A stretch of DNA of 64,000 nucleotides from Flavobacterium flevense (GTDB taxonomy: Bacteria > Bacteroidota > Bacteroidia > Flavobacteriales > Flavobacteriaceae), in assembly GCF_900142775.1 (NCBI RefSeq), contig NZ_FRCC01000004.1, forward strand, positions 248,001 to 312,000, read 5' to 3'. The first letter of the stretch is position 1, and every line of letters starts with the position of its first letter. Positions 19,093 through 27,534 of the stretch are shown piece after piece. Made by a program: the position numbers and the translations under genes. The notes below the pieces were generated by a model that worked only from the letters and a program-made list of their open reading frames with translations, ran no database searches and was not told the DNA's origin.

Positions 19093-19912
19093 CTTTTTTG
19101 CTCATTTTTTCTAAATTATTAACTTCATCTCTGTCTTTACTTTTGATGATATAAACATGACCTAAGTTAGTCATATCATTAAATAACTTAACATCTATAA
19201 CGTAGTAGTTCGTTTTTTCCTCATAGTAATATTTGTGGATAGTACCAATGTTTATATTTTCCGGAAAAATAACGGATTGTCCTCCGGTTACAATAGTGTC
19301 TCCTTTTCTGATGGCTGCTAATCTTGGAACATCTGTAAGCTGAACAAAACCAGTGCTTTTTCCATCCCAACTCAAAGAACCAAAATGATTTGATTTCTTG
19401 ATTTTAGCATTTATTTGCGATTTAACATTCAGGATACTTATTACAGTCGAGTAGTTTGGTGATGTTCTGTCTATGATTCCCACAATTCCCAAGCTGTTGA
19501 TAACACCCATATCAGGTTTTACTCCGTCGTTAGAACCGGAATTTAAGGTTAGGAAATTCTCGTGAGTATTGTAAGTATTGTGAATCACTTTAGATACTAA
19601 AACGTCTTCCGGAGCAATGTTTTTCATGTTTTCCAGTCGTTTTACTGTCAAAGTATCTTTCATGTTGAAAAGGACGCTTTTAAGTCGGGCGTTTTCCAGT
19701 GCCAAAGCATCATTTTCTGTTTTAAGATTTAAATATTCGGTAATGTTGTTTATTTTTTCATAAACACCGCCAGTTAAAAAATTTGCAGAACTGATGATTC
19801 TGCTTTTATGGTAAGAATGAGACTGTATCGTAAGCAAAAGCGAAACGCATAATAACAGCAAAAACAGTAATCTAGTACTGTTTTTGAATATAAAATTGAA
19901 TATTTGCTGCAT
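19085..19912 (-). CDS. mreC: Rod shape-determining protein MreC
   Basis: The 275-residue protein has one N-terminal membrane helix (about residues 12-28), a coiled coil (about 55-85, NDALALENARLKS) and the periplasmic beta domain with NSGSNDGVKPDMGVINSLG and KGDTIVTGG, both MreC-typical. MreC activates PBP2-RodA. It overlaps mreD by 8 bases and follows mreB by 88. Confidence 0.94.
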   Translation of the reverse strand: MQQIFNFIFKNSTRLLFLLLLCVSLLLTIQSHSYHKSRIISSANFLTGGVYEKINNITEYLNLKTENDALALENARLKSVLFNMKDTLTVKRLENMKNIAPEDVLVSKVIHNTYNTHENFLTLNSGSNDGVKPDMGVINSLGIVGIIDRTSPNYSTVISILNVKSQINAKIKKSNHFGSLSWDGKSTGFVQLTDVPRLAAIRKGDTIVTGGQSVIFPENINIGTIHKYYYEEKTNYYVIDVKLFNDMTNLGHVYIIKSKDRDEVNNLEKMSKKDE

Positions 19913-20000
19913 TCTCTTATGTGATTATTAATTTCAAAATAGGCTTTTGGCGTTTAATTCCTGAACTGCTATAGTTTATAAATTAAATACAGTAACAGAC

Positions 20001-21029
20001 TTATTTTATTAATATGCTTTTGAATTTTCCAATGTTTTTCAAAGCCATTCCTGTTCCTCTTACCACTGCTCTTAAAGGATCTTCTGCAATATATACAGGC
20101 AAATCTGTTTTTTGGGAAATACGCTTATCCAGACCTCTTAACATAGAACCTCCACCTGCAAGGTAGATTCCTGTGTTGTAAATATCAGCAGCTAATTCCG
20201 GCGGAGTTTGTGATAAAGTTTCCATTACCGCATCCTCGATTCGCTGAATTGATTTATCTAAAGCTTTTGCAATTTCTCTATAAGAAACGTCAACCTGTTT
20301 TGGTTTTCCTGTTAACAAATCTCTACCTTGTACAGACATGTCTTCCGGAGGAGTTTCTAAATCTTCAATGGCAGCACCAATCTGGATTTTTATTTTTTCA
20401 GCAGTACTTTCTCCTACAAATAAATTGTGTTGGGTACGCATGTAATATACAATGTCGTTAGTGAAAACGTCACCGGCAATCTTTACCGATTTGTCACATA
20501 CAATTCCGCCTAATGCAATTACAGCAATTTCAGTTGTACCACCTCCAATATCAACAATCATGTTTCCTTTTGGTTGCATGATGTCTATTCCAATACCGAT
20601 TGCAGCTGCCATTGGCTCATGAATCAGGTATACTTCTTTTCCGTTTACGCGTTCACAAGATTCCTTTACGGCTCTCATTTCAACTTCAGTAATTCCGGAT
20701 GGAATACAAACCACCATTCTTAATGCCGGTGTAAACATTCTCTTTTTTAATGCTGGTATGCTTTTGATAAACATATTGATCATCTTTTCAGAAGCATCAA
20801 AGTCAGCAATTACACCGTCTTTTAAAGGCCTTATCGTCTTAATGTTTTCATGCGTTTTACCTTGCATCAAATTGGCTTCTTTACCAACAGCAATGATTTT
20901 ACCCGAGATCCTGTCACGGGCAACGATAGATGGACTATCAATAACTACTTTATCATTGTGAATGATTAGTGTGTTTGCGGTACCAAGGTCTATCGCAATA
21001 TCCTCGGTCATGAAATCAAAAAATCCCAT
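20001..21029 (-). CDS. mreB: Actin-like cell-shape protein MreB
   Basis: The 342-residue protein has the actin-fold phosphate loops IAIDLGTANTLI near residue 11, DIGGGTTEIAV and the adenosine motif LAGGGSMLRG. MreB filaments on the inner face of the membrane direct side-wall growth. It starts the mre gene run and has its own promoter-like box between it and purH. Confidence 0.98.
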   Translation of the reverse strand: MGFFDFMTEDIAIDLGTANTLIIHNDKVVIDSPSIVARDRISGKIIAVGKEANLMQGKTHENIKTIRPLKDGVIADFDASEKMINMFIKSIPALKKRMFTPALRMVVCIPSGITEVEMRAVKESCERVNGKEVYLIHEPMAAAIGIGIDIMQPKGNMIVDIGGGTTEIAVIALGGIVCDKSVKIAGDVFTNDIVYYMRTQHNLFVGESTAEKIKIQIGAAIEDLETPPEDMSVQGRDLLTGKPKQVDVSYREIAKALDKSIQRIEDAVMETLSQTPPELAADIYNTGIYLAGGGSMLRGLDKRISQKTDLPVYIAEDPLRAVVRGTGMALKNIGKFKSILIK

Positions 21030-21069
21030 AAGTTTTTTAGGGGTTTAAAAGTTATAAATTAGGAGCGTA

Positions 21070-21077
21070 CAAAGTTA
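21070..21077 (-). promoter_or_regulatory. Promoter -7 box of the mre operon
   Basis: TAACTTTG on the minus strand fits TAnnTTTG and lies about 40 bases before mreB, suggesting that the mre genes can be transcribed separately from purH. Confidence 0.6.
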
Positions 21078-21083
21078 GTCAAA

Positions 21084-22610
21084 TTAATGTTTAAAATGAC
21101 GTGTTCCGGTAAATACCATTGCCAAATTATTTTCGTTGCAATAGTCAATGCTCAATTGGTCTTTAATTGATCCGCCCGGTTGAATTACAGCTGTGATACC
21201 AGCTTCTTTTGCAAGAGCTACACAGTCTGGAAAAGGGAAGAAAGCATCACTTGCCATAGACGCTCCTGTTAAATCAAATCCAAAATGTTTTGCTTTCTCA
21301 ACTGCTTGTTGCAATGCATCTACTCTTGAGGTTTGCCCTGTTCCAGATGAAATTAAAGTTCCGTTTTTAGCAAAAACAATTGTATTTGATTTGGTGTTTT
21401 TACAAATTTTAGAAGCAAAAATTAAATCTTCAATTTCTTGCTCCGTTGGACTTGTAATGGTAACGGTAGTTAAATCTTTTTTATTGTCTGTAATGTTGTT
21501 TCTTTCCTGAATTAACAATCCGTTAAGACATGTACGAACTTGTTTTTGTGGTAATTCAACATTATTTTGTACCAGAATAATTCTGTTTTTCTTTTCTTGT
21601 AAGATAGTCACTGCTTCAGCATCATACTCAGGAGCAATTACAACTTCACAGAATAATTTGTTGATTTCAGTAGCTGTTGCCACATCAATTTTAGTATTTG
21701 AAATTAAAACTCCTCCAAATGCTGATGTAGGGTCACAAGCTAGTGCTGCTAAATAAGCTTCGCTAATGGTATTTCTTGAAGCTAATCCGCAAGCGTTATT
21801 GTGTTTTAATATTGCAAATGTAGGACCGTCAGTTTTGAATTCGTTAATCAAATTAACTGCTGCATCTACATCTAATAAATTATTGTATGATAATTCTTTT
21901 CCGTGTAGTTTTTTGAACATGGCGTCAAAATCTCCAAAGAAAAATCCTTTTTGGTGTGGATTTTCTCCATAACGCAATACCTGACCATCAGCAATGCTTG
22001 CTTTATAGATAGTTTCGTCAGTATTAAAATAACTAAAAATAGCTCCGTCATAATGGGAAGATACGTGGAACGCTTTAGTAGCTAATAATTTTCTGTCTTC
22101 CAGAGTCGTTGCTCCATTTTGCTTTGTAATCATATCTAAAAACAAGCTGTATTCGTTCATAGAAGCTACGATTACAGTGTCTTTGAAGTTTTTTGCAGCA
22201 GCACGAATTAATGAGATACCACCAATATCAATTTTTTCAATAATATCAGCTTCATTTGCTCCTGAAGCAACTGTTTTTTCAAATGGATACAAGTCAACAA
22301 TAACTAAATCAATTTGCGGAATATTAAATTCTTCCATTTGTTGCACATCACTTTCATTATCCTGACGGTTGAGGATTCCTCCAAAAACTTTAGGGTGTAA
22401 TGTTTTTACTCTTCCTCCAAGGATGGATGGGTATGAAGTTACTTCTTCAACTGGTACTACAGGAATGCCTAAATTTTTTATAAAATCTTCTGTTCCTCCT
22501 GTTGAGTAAAGAGTTACATTTTGACTGTGTAAGAATTTAACAATAGGCTCAAGACCTTCTTTCGAGAAAACCGAAATTAATGCAGATTGAATTGTTTTAG
22601 ATGTGCTCAT
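21084..22610 (-). CDS. purH: Bifunctional AICAR formyltransferase / IMP cyclohydrolase
   Basis: The 508-residue enzyme performs the last two steps of IMP synthesis. The N-terminal MGS-like IMP cyclohydrolase domain holds YSTGGTEDF and GGRVKTLHPKVFGGIL (to residue ~200). The C-terminal formyltransferase domain holds YGENPHQKG and ILKHNNACG, where the common KHxNPCG has Ala for Pro. Length fits bacterial PurH. It precedes the mre cluster in the same direction but encodes an unrelated pathway. Confidence 0.97.
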   Translation of the reverse strand: MSTSKTIQSALISVFSKEGLEPIVKFLHSQNVTLYSTGGTEDFIKNLGIPVVPVEEVTSYPSILGGRVKTLHPKVFGGILNRQDNESDVQQMEEFNIPQIDLVIVDLYPFEKTVASGANEADIIEKIDIGGISLIRAAAKNFKDTVIVASMNEYSLFLDMITKQNGATTLEDRKLLATKAFHVSSHYDGAIFSYFNTDETIYKASIADGQVLRYGENPHQKGFFFGDFDAMFKKLHGKELSYNNLLDVDAAVNLINEFKTDGPTFAILKHNNACGLASRNTISEAYLAALACDPTSAFGGVLISNTKIDVATATEINKLFCEVVIAPEYDAEAVTILQEKKNRIILVQNNVELPQKQVRTCLNGLLIQERNNITDNKKDLTTVTITSPTEQEIEDLIFASKICKNTKSNTIVFAKNGTLISSGTGQTSRVDALQQAVEKAKHFGFDLTGASMASDAFFPFPDCVALAKEAGITAVIQPGGSIKDQLSIDYCNENNLAMVFTGTRHFKH

Positions 22611-22632
22611 GAATAGTTTTAATTATAAAATG

Positions 22633-22640
22633 CAAAAGTA
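22633..22640 (-). promoter_or_regulatory. Promoter -7 box of purH
   Basis: TACTTTTG on the minus strand, 23-30 bases before the start codon, matches TAnnTTTG. Confidence 0.6.
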
Positions 22641-22804
22641 GTTTTTTAATGTGAAAATTAGCTATCTGGAAATAAGATAATTTATATTTAGTTGACTTTT
22701 TTTAAATCTAAGGGAAATAGCTGGATTTTATTGTGTTAAACCAATTTTATATTAGGTTTTTGAATAATATTTACAGAATTTTACCTTGTTAAAAATAGTT
22801 TTTT

Positions 22805-24055
22805 ATGTTACTATATCTTCGATTGTTAAAAGAAAGCTTTGCTTTTGCTATCAATGCATTGCGCAATAATAAACTGAGAACCTTACTTTCATTACTTGGA
22901 GTTACTATTGGGATTTTTTCAATCATAGCTGTTTTGGCGGCAGTAGATTCATTAGACAGAAAAATCACTAATGATTTGAGTGGTTTAGATAAGAATACGA
23001 TTTATTTAATGAAATTTTCTTTTGGACCTTCTGATATTCCAAAATGGAAAAGAGAACAATTTCCTAATGTGAAATATGATGAATATGTTTATCTCAAAGG
23101 TGCAATGACCAATACCGCTGAACTGGGTTATCAAATATTCACAAAAAGTGAAACGATTAAATACGATTCGAAAATAGTAAGTGATGTTAATATTGTTCCT
23201 GTTTCTTATGAATTTGTGGATATTGAACGTCTCGAATTTGAAAAAGGAAGATTTTACAATGAAGCAGAAGGGAATTCAGGAGCAAAGGTGGTTGTGATTG
23301 GGAGTGAAATTGCAACTTCTTTGTTTGATGGTGTAGATCCCATAGGGAAAGATGTTCGGTTGTATGGTCAGCGTTTTACGGTAATAGGGGTGCTGACTAA
23401 AAAAGGAGCAGGGCTTTTTGGTGACAGCAATGATTCTTCGGCTTATGTTCCGGTTAATTTTATTCGGCAAAAGTTTGGTGACAACAATACTTCTTTGACT
23501 AATGTAATTGTTTTTAAGCCTGTAGATGGTGTGGATATGGAAGCTTATAAAGCTGAGATTTCTCAAAAATTACGTGCTTATCGTGGTATTAAAGCAGGGG
23601 AAATGGACAATTTTTTTATTAATGTTTTTTCCGGATTTACTGATTTTATTGATGGGATTATTGGTAGTATGAAATTAGGAGGATGGGTGATAAGTGGATT
23701 TTCGCTATTAGTTGGTGGATTCGGAATTGCAAATATCATGTTTGTTTCAGTTAAAGAACGGACGCATTTGATAGGAATCCAAAAATCATTAGGAGCAAAG
23801 AATCGGTTTATTTTATTCCAGTTTTTATTCGAAGCAATAATTTTATCTGTAATCGGCGGTGCAATAGGTTTGTTGCTGGTTTGGGGAATTGCTGTTGGTT
23901 TAACAAAAGCTTTGGATTTTGAATTTGTGCTGGGATTGGGAAATATTCTTTTAGGAACCGGATTAGCGGGAATTATAGGATTGATTTCAGGAATTTTGCC
24001 AGCTATTTCAGCTTCGAGATTAGATCCTGTGGAAGCCATCAGAACGGGAATGTAA
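22805..24055 (+). CDS. ABC transporter permease, MacB/FtsX type
   Basis: The 416-residue protein has an N-terminal helix preceded by ALRNNKLRTLLSLLGVTIGIF, a periplasmic MacB-type core domain, and three C-terminal helices with SVKERTHLIGIQKSLGAK, ending SASRLDPVEAIRTGM. This is the standard layout of MacB-like mechanotransmission permeases. No ATPase gene is adjacent, so its partner must be elsewhere. The cargo is unknown. Confidence 0.93.
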   Translation: MLLYLRLLKESFAFAINALRNNKLRTLLSLLGVTIGIFSIIAVLAAVDSLDRKITNDLSGLDKNTIYLMKFSFGPSDIPKWKREQFPNVKYDEYVYLKGAMTNTAELGYQIFTKSETIKYDSKIVSDVNIVPVSYEFVDIERLEFEKGRFYNEAEGNSGAKVVVIGSEIATSLFDGVDPIGKDVRLYGQRFTVIGVLTKKGAGLFGDSNDSSAYVPVNFIRQKFGDNNTSLTNVIVFKPVDGVDMEAYKAEISQKLRAYRGIKAGEMDNFFINVFSGFTDFIDGIIGSMKLGGWVISGFSLLVGGFGIANIMFVSVKERTHLIGIQKSLGAKNRFILFQFLFEAIILSVIGGAIGLLLVWGIAVGLTKALDFEFVLGLGNILLGTGLAGIIGLISGILPAISASRLDPVEAIRTGM

Positions 24056-24065
24056 TTTTAATTTT

Positions 24066-24100
24066 AGATTGCAGAGTCATTGCGAGGAACGAAGCAATCT
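24066..24100. repeat. Interspersed palindromic repeat
   Basis: AGATTGC (24066-24072) and GCAATCT (24094-24100) bracket TCATTGCGAGGAACGAAGCA. This TGCGAGGAACGAAGCAATC element is a recurrent intergenic repeat in many Bacteroidota and beyond. It lies between the ABC permease and the toxin gene. Confidence 0.7.
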
Positions 24101-24173
24101 CATTATAAAATTCCATTTTCGTTTTGAAGTACTTTGAGAGTAAAAAAATCGCAGAGTCTTTAAATCACAATTT

Positions 24174-24470
24174 CTATTTTTCTGTTATTTGACTTTGAGG
24201 ATTTTTTCGGGTATCAAAAATTCGTAAAATCCAGATTGTATTTTCTTCTATTGTATAAATTAACTTGTAATGACTAATAATAATTCTTCTAAACTCGGGC
24301 TCGATTTCATCTTGTTGGTACTGTTTACTGAAGACTAATTCGCTGGCAGTATTTAAGAAAGTATCTTTTATGTTCTTTGCAGCTTGTGGAGAAGCAATTT
24401 TATAATAGTTAAAAATAGCTTTTAGTTGCTCTTTTGATTTGTGAGTCCAAATTACTTTTAACTGACCCAT
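24174..24470 (-). CDS. RelE/ParE-family toxin
   Basis: The 98-residue protein starts MGQLKVIWTHKSKEQLKAIF and has the basic EFRRIIISHYKLIYTI strand and a final ILRIFDTRKNP, the usual ParE/RelE fold pattern. These toxins either block gyrase (ParE) or cut ribosome-bound mRNA (RelE); sequence alone does not separate them. Its ATG shares one base with the stop codon of the upstream antitoxin (TAATG), so the two are translationally coupled. Confidence 0.88.
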   Translation of the reverse strand: MGQLKVIWTHKSKEQLKAIFNYYKIASPQAAKNIKDTFLNTASELVFSKQYQQDEIEPEFRRIIISHYKLIYTIEENTIWILRIFDTRKNPQSQITEK

Positions 24471-24733
24471 TACCAGTTTTCAGATTCTTTTTCTAAATCT
24501 TCCTGAGTAGTAAAATCACCTTTTTTTATTTCAGCAACAGCTTCATCTAATTCTTCTTTGTATGCTTTTTTTGTTAATGGTTTTCCGTCAATTGTATGAG
24601 CAATAATTTCATCTTCCCAATAACTCTCCATCACGGCTTTTACTACTTTTAAAAGTCGTTCATCAGCTTGATTGATGTATTGTAACAGATTGTCTCTTAA
24701 TTCTAAAGCTCCCATAATGCTTTTTTCTTTCAA
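24470..24733 (-). CDS. Antitoxin of the RelE/ParE module
   Basis: The 87-residue acidic protein precedes the toxin and overlaps it by one base. It has a helical N-terminus (ELRDNLLQYINQADERLLKVVKAVMESY) and an acidic C-terminal part rich in Glu/Asp, as expected for the disordered toxin-binding tail. Similar proteins accompany ParE-type toxins in flavobacteria. The start may be the ATG at 24715 (MGALELRD) rather than 24733. Confidence 0.82.
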   Translation of the reverse strand: MKEKSIMGALELRDNLLQYINQADERLLKVVKAVMESYWEDEIIAHTIDGKPLTKKAYKEELDEAVAEIKKGDFTTQEDLEKESENW

Positions 24734-24783
24734 AGATAACTATTTTGTTTTGAATTTATTTTTTAATGTTTTGTTATTTTAAT

Positions 24784-25386
24784 TTATGGTTTTATACTCG
24801 GTAGTTTGATTCTAGTTTTGTCCCATCTAATGTTTTCTGAATTGTAATATTTGTTATTTTTTTTATATTCCAAAACTGTATCTTCTTCTTGTGTGGTTCT
24901 TCTAATTATATAAGTGGGTATTTTGTTGTCATTTAAAAAATCCAGGAATGCGATGTTTTTAATTGTGTCTTTTTGAGATGCAATGATTAAAACTTGTCTG
25001 TCTTTTTCTTTAGATAAAATGTTTTCAGATAAAAAATCATTTAAACTTGATTCAGGAATCTTAACAATGTCTTTTGGATGTAAGTCTAAAAAATGTGGGA
25101 GTGTATCATTTTCGCTTCCGTAGTTACATGAAATTCGAATATGTTCCTTTTGGTAAAAAAACAAATTGCCATTTTTGTCGATAATAAGTTGGTTTTCGCG
25201 ATAAAATCCTTTAGGTAAAAAGATTTTTAAGTTGCTGTTTCTTTCTATTGAGTCTGTATTTTTTCTGAGTTTTTTATCTTCATAAGAAATAATATAAGAA
25301 TTTCTCTTGGATATGTTTCTTTTGTCTTTTTTGTTACAATTTCCAAAAAGCAGACAAATCATAAAGCCAATAACTATTCTTTTCAT
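24784..25386 (-). CDS. Hypothetical lipoprotein
   Basis: A 200-residue protein with a lipoprotein signal (MKRIVIGFMICLLFGNC, lipidated Cys17) and a Lys-rich linker after it. I recognise no domain. The mature part mixes beta-strand-like stretches with charged turns and ends in WDKTRIKLPSIKP. It lies 50 bases upstream of the toxin-antitoxin pair, in the same direction, but nothing ties it functionally to them. Confidence 0.65.
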   Translation of the reverse strand: MKRIVIGFMICLLFGNCNKKDKRNISKRNSYIISYEDKKLRKNTDSIERNSNLKIFLPKGFYRENQLIIDKNGNLFFYQKEHIRISCNYGSENDTLPHFLDLHPKDIVKIPESSLNDFLSENILSKEKDRQVLIIASQKDTIKNIAFLDFLNDNKIPTYIIRRTTQEEDTVLEYKKNNKYYNSENIRWDKTRIKLPSIKP

Positions 25387-25474
25387 AATGGAAGATTTGA
25401 AATAAAGGTATAAAAAAATCCCATTCCGATAAACTATATCAGGATGGGATTCTGTATTTGTAAAAATTAGAAAA

Positions 25475-26329
25475 TTATCTAATTTCGTTATTCTGAATCA
25501 AATCAATATACAAGTTAATCTTGTCTTTTAATTCTTTTCTGGCGGTTATAAAGTCAAGGAAACCATGTTCTAAAAGGAATTCAGCTGTTTGGAAACCTTC
25601 AGGTAAATCTTTACCTGTAGTGTCTTTAACAACACGTGGTCCGGCAAAACCAATTAAGGCACCAGGCTCAGCAATGTTGATGTCTCCTAACATAGCATAA
25701 GAGGCAGTTGTTCCTCCTGTTGTTGGATCCGTACATAAGGATATGTAAGGTAGTTTAGCTTGAGAAAGTTGGGCTAATTTTACAGATGTTTTAGCTAATT
25801 GCATTAATGAATAAGCGGCTTCCATCATTCTGGCTCCTCCTGATTTAGAAATCATCACAAAAGGTAATTTGTGCTGGATGGCATAATCAATTCCTCTGGC
25901 AATTTTTTCACCCACAACAGCTCCCATAGAACCTCCGATAAAGGCAAAATCCATACAGCAAATTACTAAATCTTTTCCTTTGGATTTACCAACACCGGTA
26001 CGCACTGCGTCTTTTAGTTTGGTTTTTTCCATAACATCTTTCAAGCGATCTGCATATTTCTTTGTGTCTACAAAGTTCAAAGGATCTTTGGATGTGATGT
26101 TAGGATCTAATTCAGTAAACTCATTGTTGTCAAATAAGATTTCGAAATAAGTAGCACTGCCTATTCTTACATGGAAACCGTCTTCCGGACTTACAAATAA
26201 GTTGCGTTCCAGTTCTTCGGCATCAATAATTTTTCCGGTAGGAGATTTATACCAAAGTCCTTTTGGAACATCCATTTTCTGTTCGGTAGGAGTTGTGATT
26301 CCTTTTTCGTGTCTTTTAAACCAAGCCAT
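25475..26329 (-). CDS. accD: Acetyl-CoA carboxylase carboxyltransferase subunit beta
   Basis: The 284-residue cytosolic enzyme subunit transfers the carboxyl group from biotin to acetyl-CoA, the first committed step of fatty-acid synthesis. The crotonase-like core is intact: [36 protein letters not shown] and [16 protein letters not shown]. The N-terminal zinc ribbon of E. coli AccD is present in outline, but all four Cys are replaced (Ser29, Gly32, Ser47, Asp50 by alignment of GLWYKSPTG and LFVSPEDG). The fold may persist without zinc. accA is not in the window. Confidence 0.95.
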   Translation of the reverse strand: MAWFKRHEKGITTPTEQKMDVPKGLWYKSPTGKIIDAEELERNLFVSPEDGFHVRIGSATYFEILFDNNEFTELDPNITSKDPLNFVDTKKYADRLKDVMEKTKLKDAVRTGVGKSKGKDLVICCMDFAFIGGSMGAVVGEKIARGIDYAIQHKLPFVMISKSGGARMMEAAYSLMQLAKTSVKLAQLSQAKLPYISLCTDPTTGGTTASYAMLGDINIAEPGALIGFAGPRVVKDTTGKDLPEGFQTAEFLLEHGFLDFITARKELKDKINLYIDLIQNNEIR

Positions 26330-26349
26330 ATTTTTTTAATTTTGGTTTG

Positions 26350-26408
26350 AAGCAAGGAGTTGGAAGCTGGAAGATTACTTCCAACTTCTAACTTCTAACT
26401 TCCAACTT
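26350..26408. repeat. Heptad-like intergenic repeat with hairpin
   Basis: Repeats of CTTCTAA / CTTCCAA on the right mirror GTTGGAAG and CTGGAAG on the left, giving a hairpin between fbaA and accD. The same 7-base theme (AGAAGTT) appears near 60980. Confidence 0.55.
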
Positions 26409-27474
26409 ATAGTGTATTTACATTATTTAAGTCAGCAAATGCCTGCTCAAGTCTTGCATTGAAAGTTACTTCTCCTTCACGCAACCATTTTCTTGGGTCG
26501 TAATATTTTTTATTAGGAGCATCAGCACCGGTTGGGTTACCAATTTGAGTTTTTAAATAATCGATGTTGTCTACCATGAAATCACGAATTCCTTCAGTGA
26601 AAGCAAATTGTAAGTCAGTATCAATATTCATTTTGATTACTCCGTAGCTAATTCCTTCTCTGATTTCTTCAAGTGTAGAACCTGAACCACCGTGGAAAAC
26701 AAAATCTACCGGGTTGTGTCCTGTGTTGAATTTTGCCTGAACGAAATCCTGAGAATTTTTTAAGATTTTCGGAGTTAATTTTACGTTTCCTGGTTTGTAA
26801 ACACCGTGAACGTTTCCAAAAGCAGCAGCAATTGTAAATTTAGGGCTTACTTTAGAAAGTTCTTCGTATGCGTAAGCTACTTCTTCCGGTTGTGTGTATA
26901 ATTTGGAACTATCTACGTCAGAGTTGTCAACACCATCTTCTTCACCACCTGTAATTCCAAGTTCGATTTCTAATGTCATCCCTATTTTGCTCATTCTTTC
27001 TAGGTAAGTTTTGCAAATTTCGATGTTTTCTTCGATTGGCTCTTCAGATAAGTCAATCATATGAGAACTGAATAATGATTTTCCAGTTGCAGCAAAATGC
27101 TCTTCAGATGCATCTAATAAACCATCAATCCAAGGTAGTAATTTTTTTGCGCAGTGGTCAGTATGTAAAATTACAGTTGCTCCGTAAGCTTCTGCTAAAG
27201 CGTGAATGCTTTTTGCTCCGGCAATTGCACCTGCAATAGCAGCTTTTTCTCCTGCATTCGAAAGTCCTTTTCCTGCATTAAATTGTGCTCCTCCGTTTGA
27301 GAACTGTATGATAACCGGTGCGTTTAATTTTGCAGCTGTTTCAAGAACTCCATTAATTGTATTCGATCCTGTAACGTTTACAGCTGGAAGTGCAAAGCCT
27401 TTTTCTTTTGCATAATTGAAAATTTCCTGTACTTGATCTCCAGTTGCTACACCTGCTTTAATGTTGTGTGCCAT
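26407..27474 (-). CDS. fbaA: Class II fructose-bisphosphate aldolase
   Basis: The 355-residue zinc enzyme of glycolysis and gluconeogenesis has the catalytic/zinc stretch VILHTDHCAKK, ELGITGGEEDGVDN, and the phosphate-binding DFVFHGGSGSTLEE. Length and motifs fit the class IIA (E. coli FbaA-like) type. It is followed by accD after 77 bases and has its own promoter box upstream. Confidence 0.97.
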   Translation of the reverse strand: MAHNIKAGVATGDQVQEIFNYAKEKGFALPAVNVTGSNTINGVLETAAKLNAPVIIQFSNGGAQFNAGKGLSNAGEKAAIAGAIAGAKSIHALAEAYGATVILHTDHCAKKLLPWIDGLLDASEEHFAATGKSLFSSHMIDLSEEPIEENIEICKTYLERMSKIGMTLEIELGITGGEEDGVDNSDVDSSKLYTQPEEVAYAYEELSKVSPKFTIAAAFGNVHGVYKPGNVKLTPKILKNSQDFVQAKFNTGHNPVDFVFHGGSGSTLEEIREGISYGVIKMNIDTDLQFAFTEGIRDFMVDNIDYLKTQIGNPTGADAPNKKYYDPRKWLREGEVTFNARLEQAFADLNNVNTL

Positions 27475-27522
27475 TTTGTTTTTTGTTTTTGTTAGATTTT
27501 AGTTTTAGATTGCAAAAATATG

Positions 27523-27530
27523 AATTTATT
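27523..27530 (-). promoter_or_regulatory. Promoter -7 box of fbaA
   Basis: TATTTTTG on the minus strand, 49 bases before the start codon, matches TAnnTTTG. Confidence 0.55.
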
Positions 27531-27534
27531 AGCA

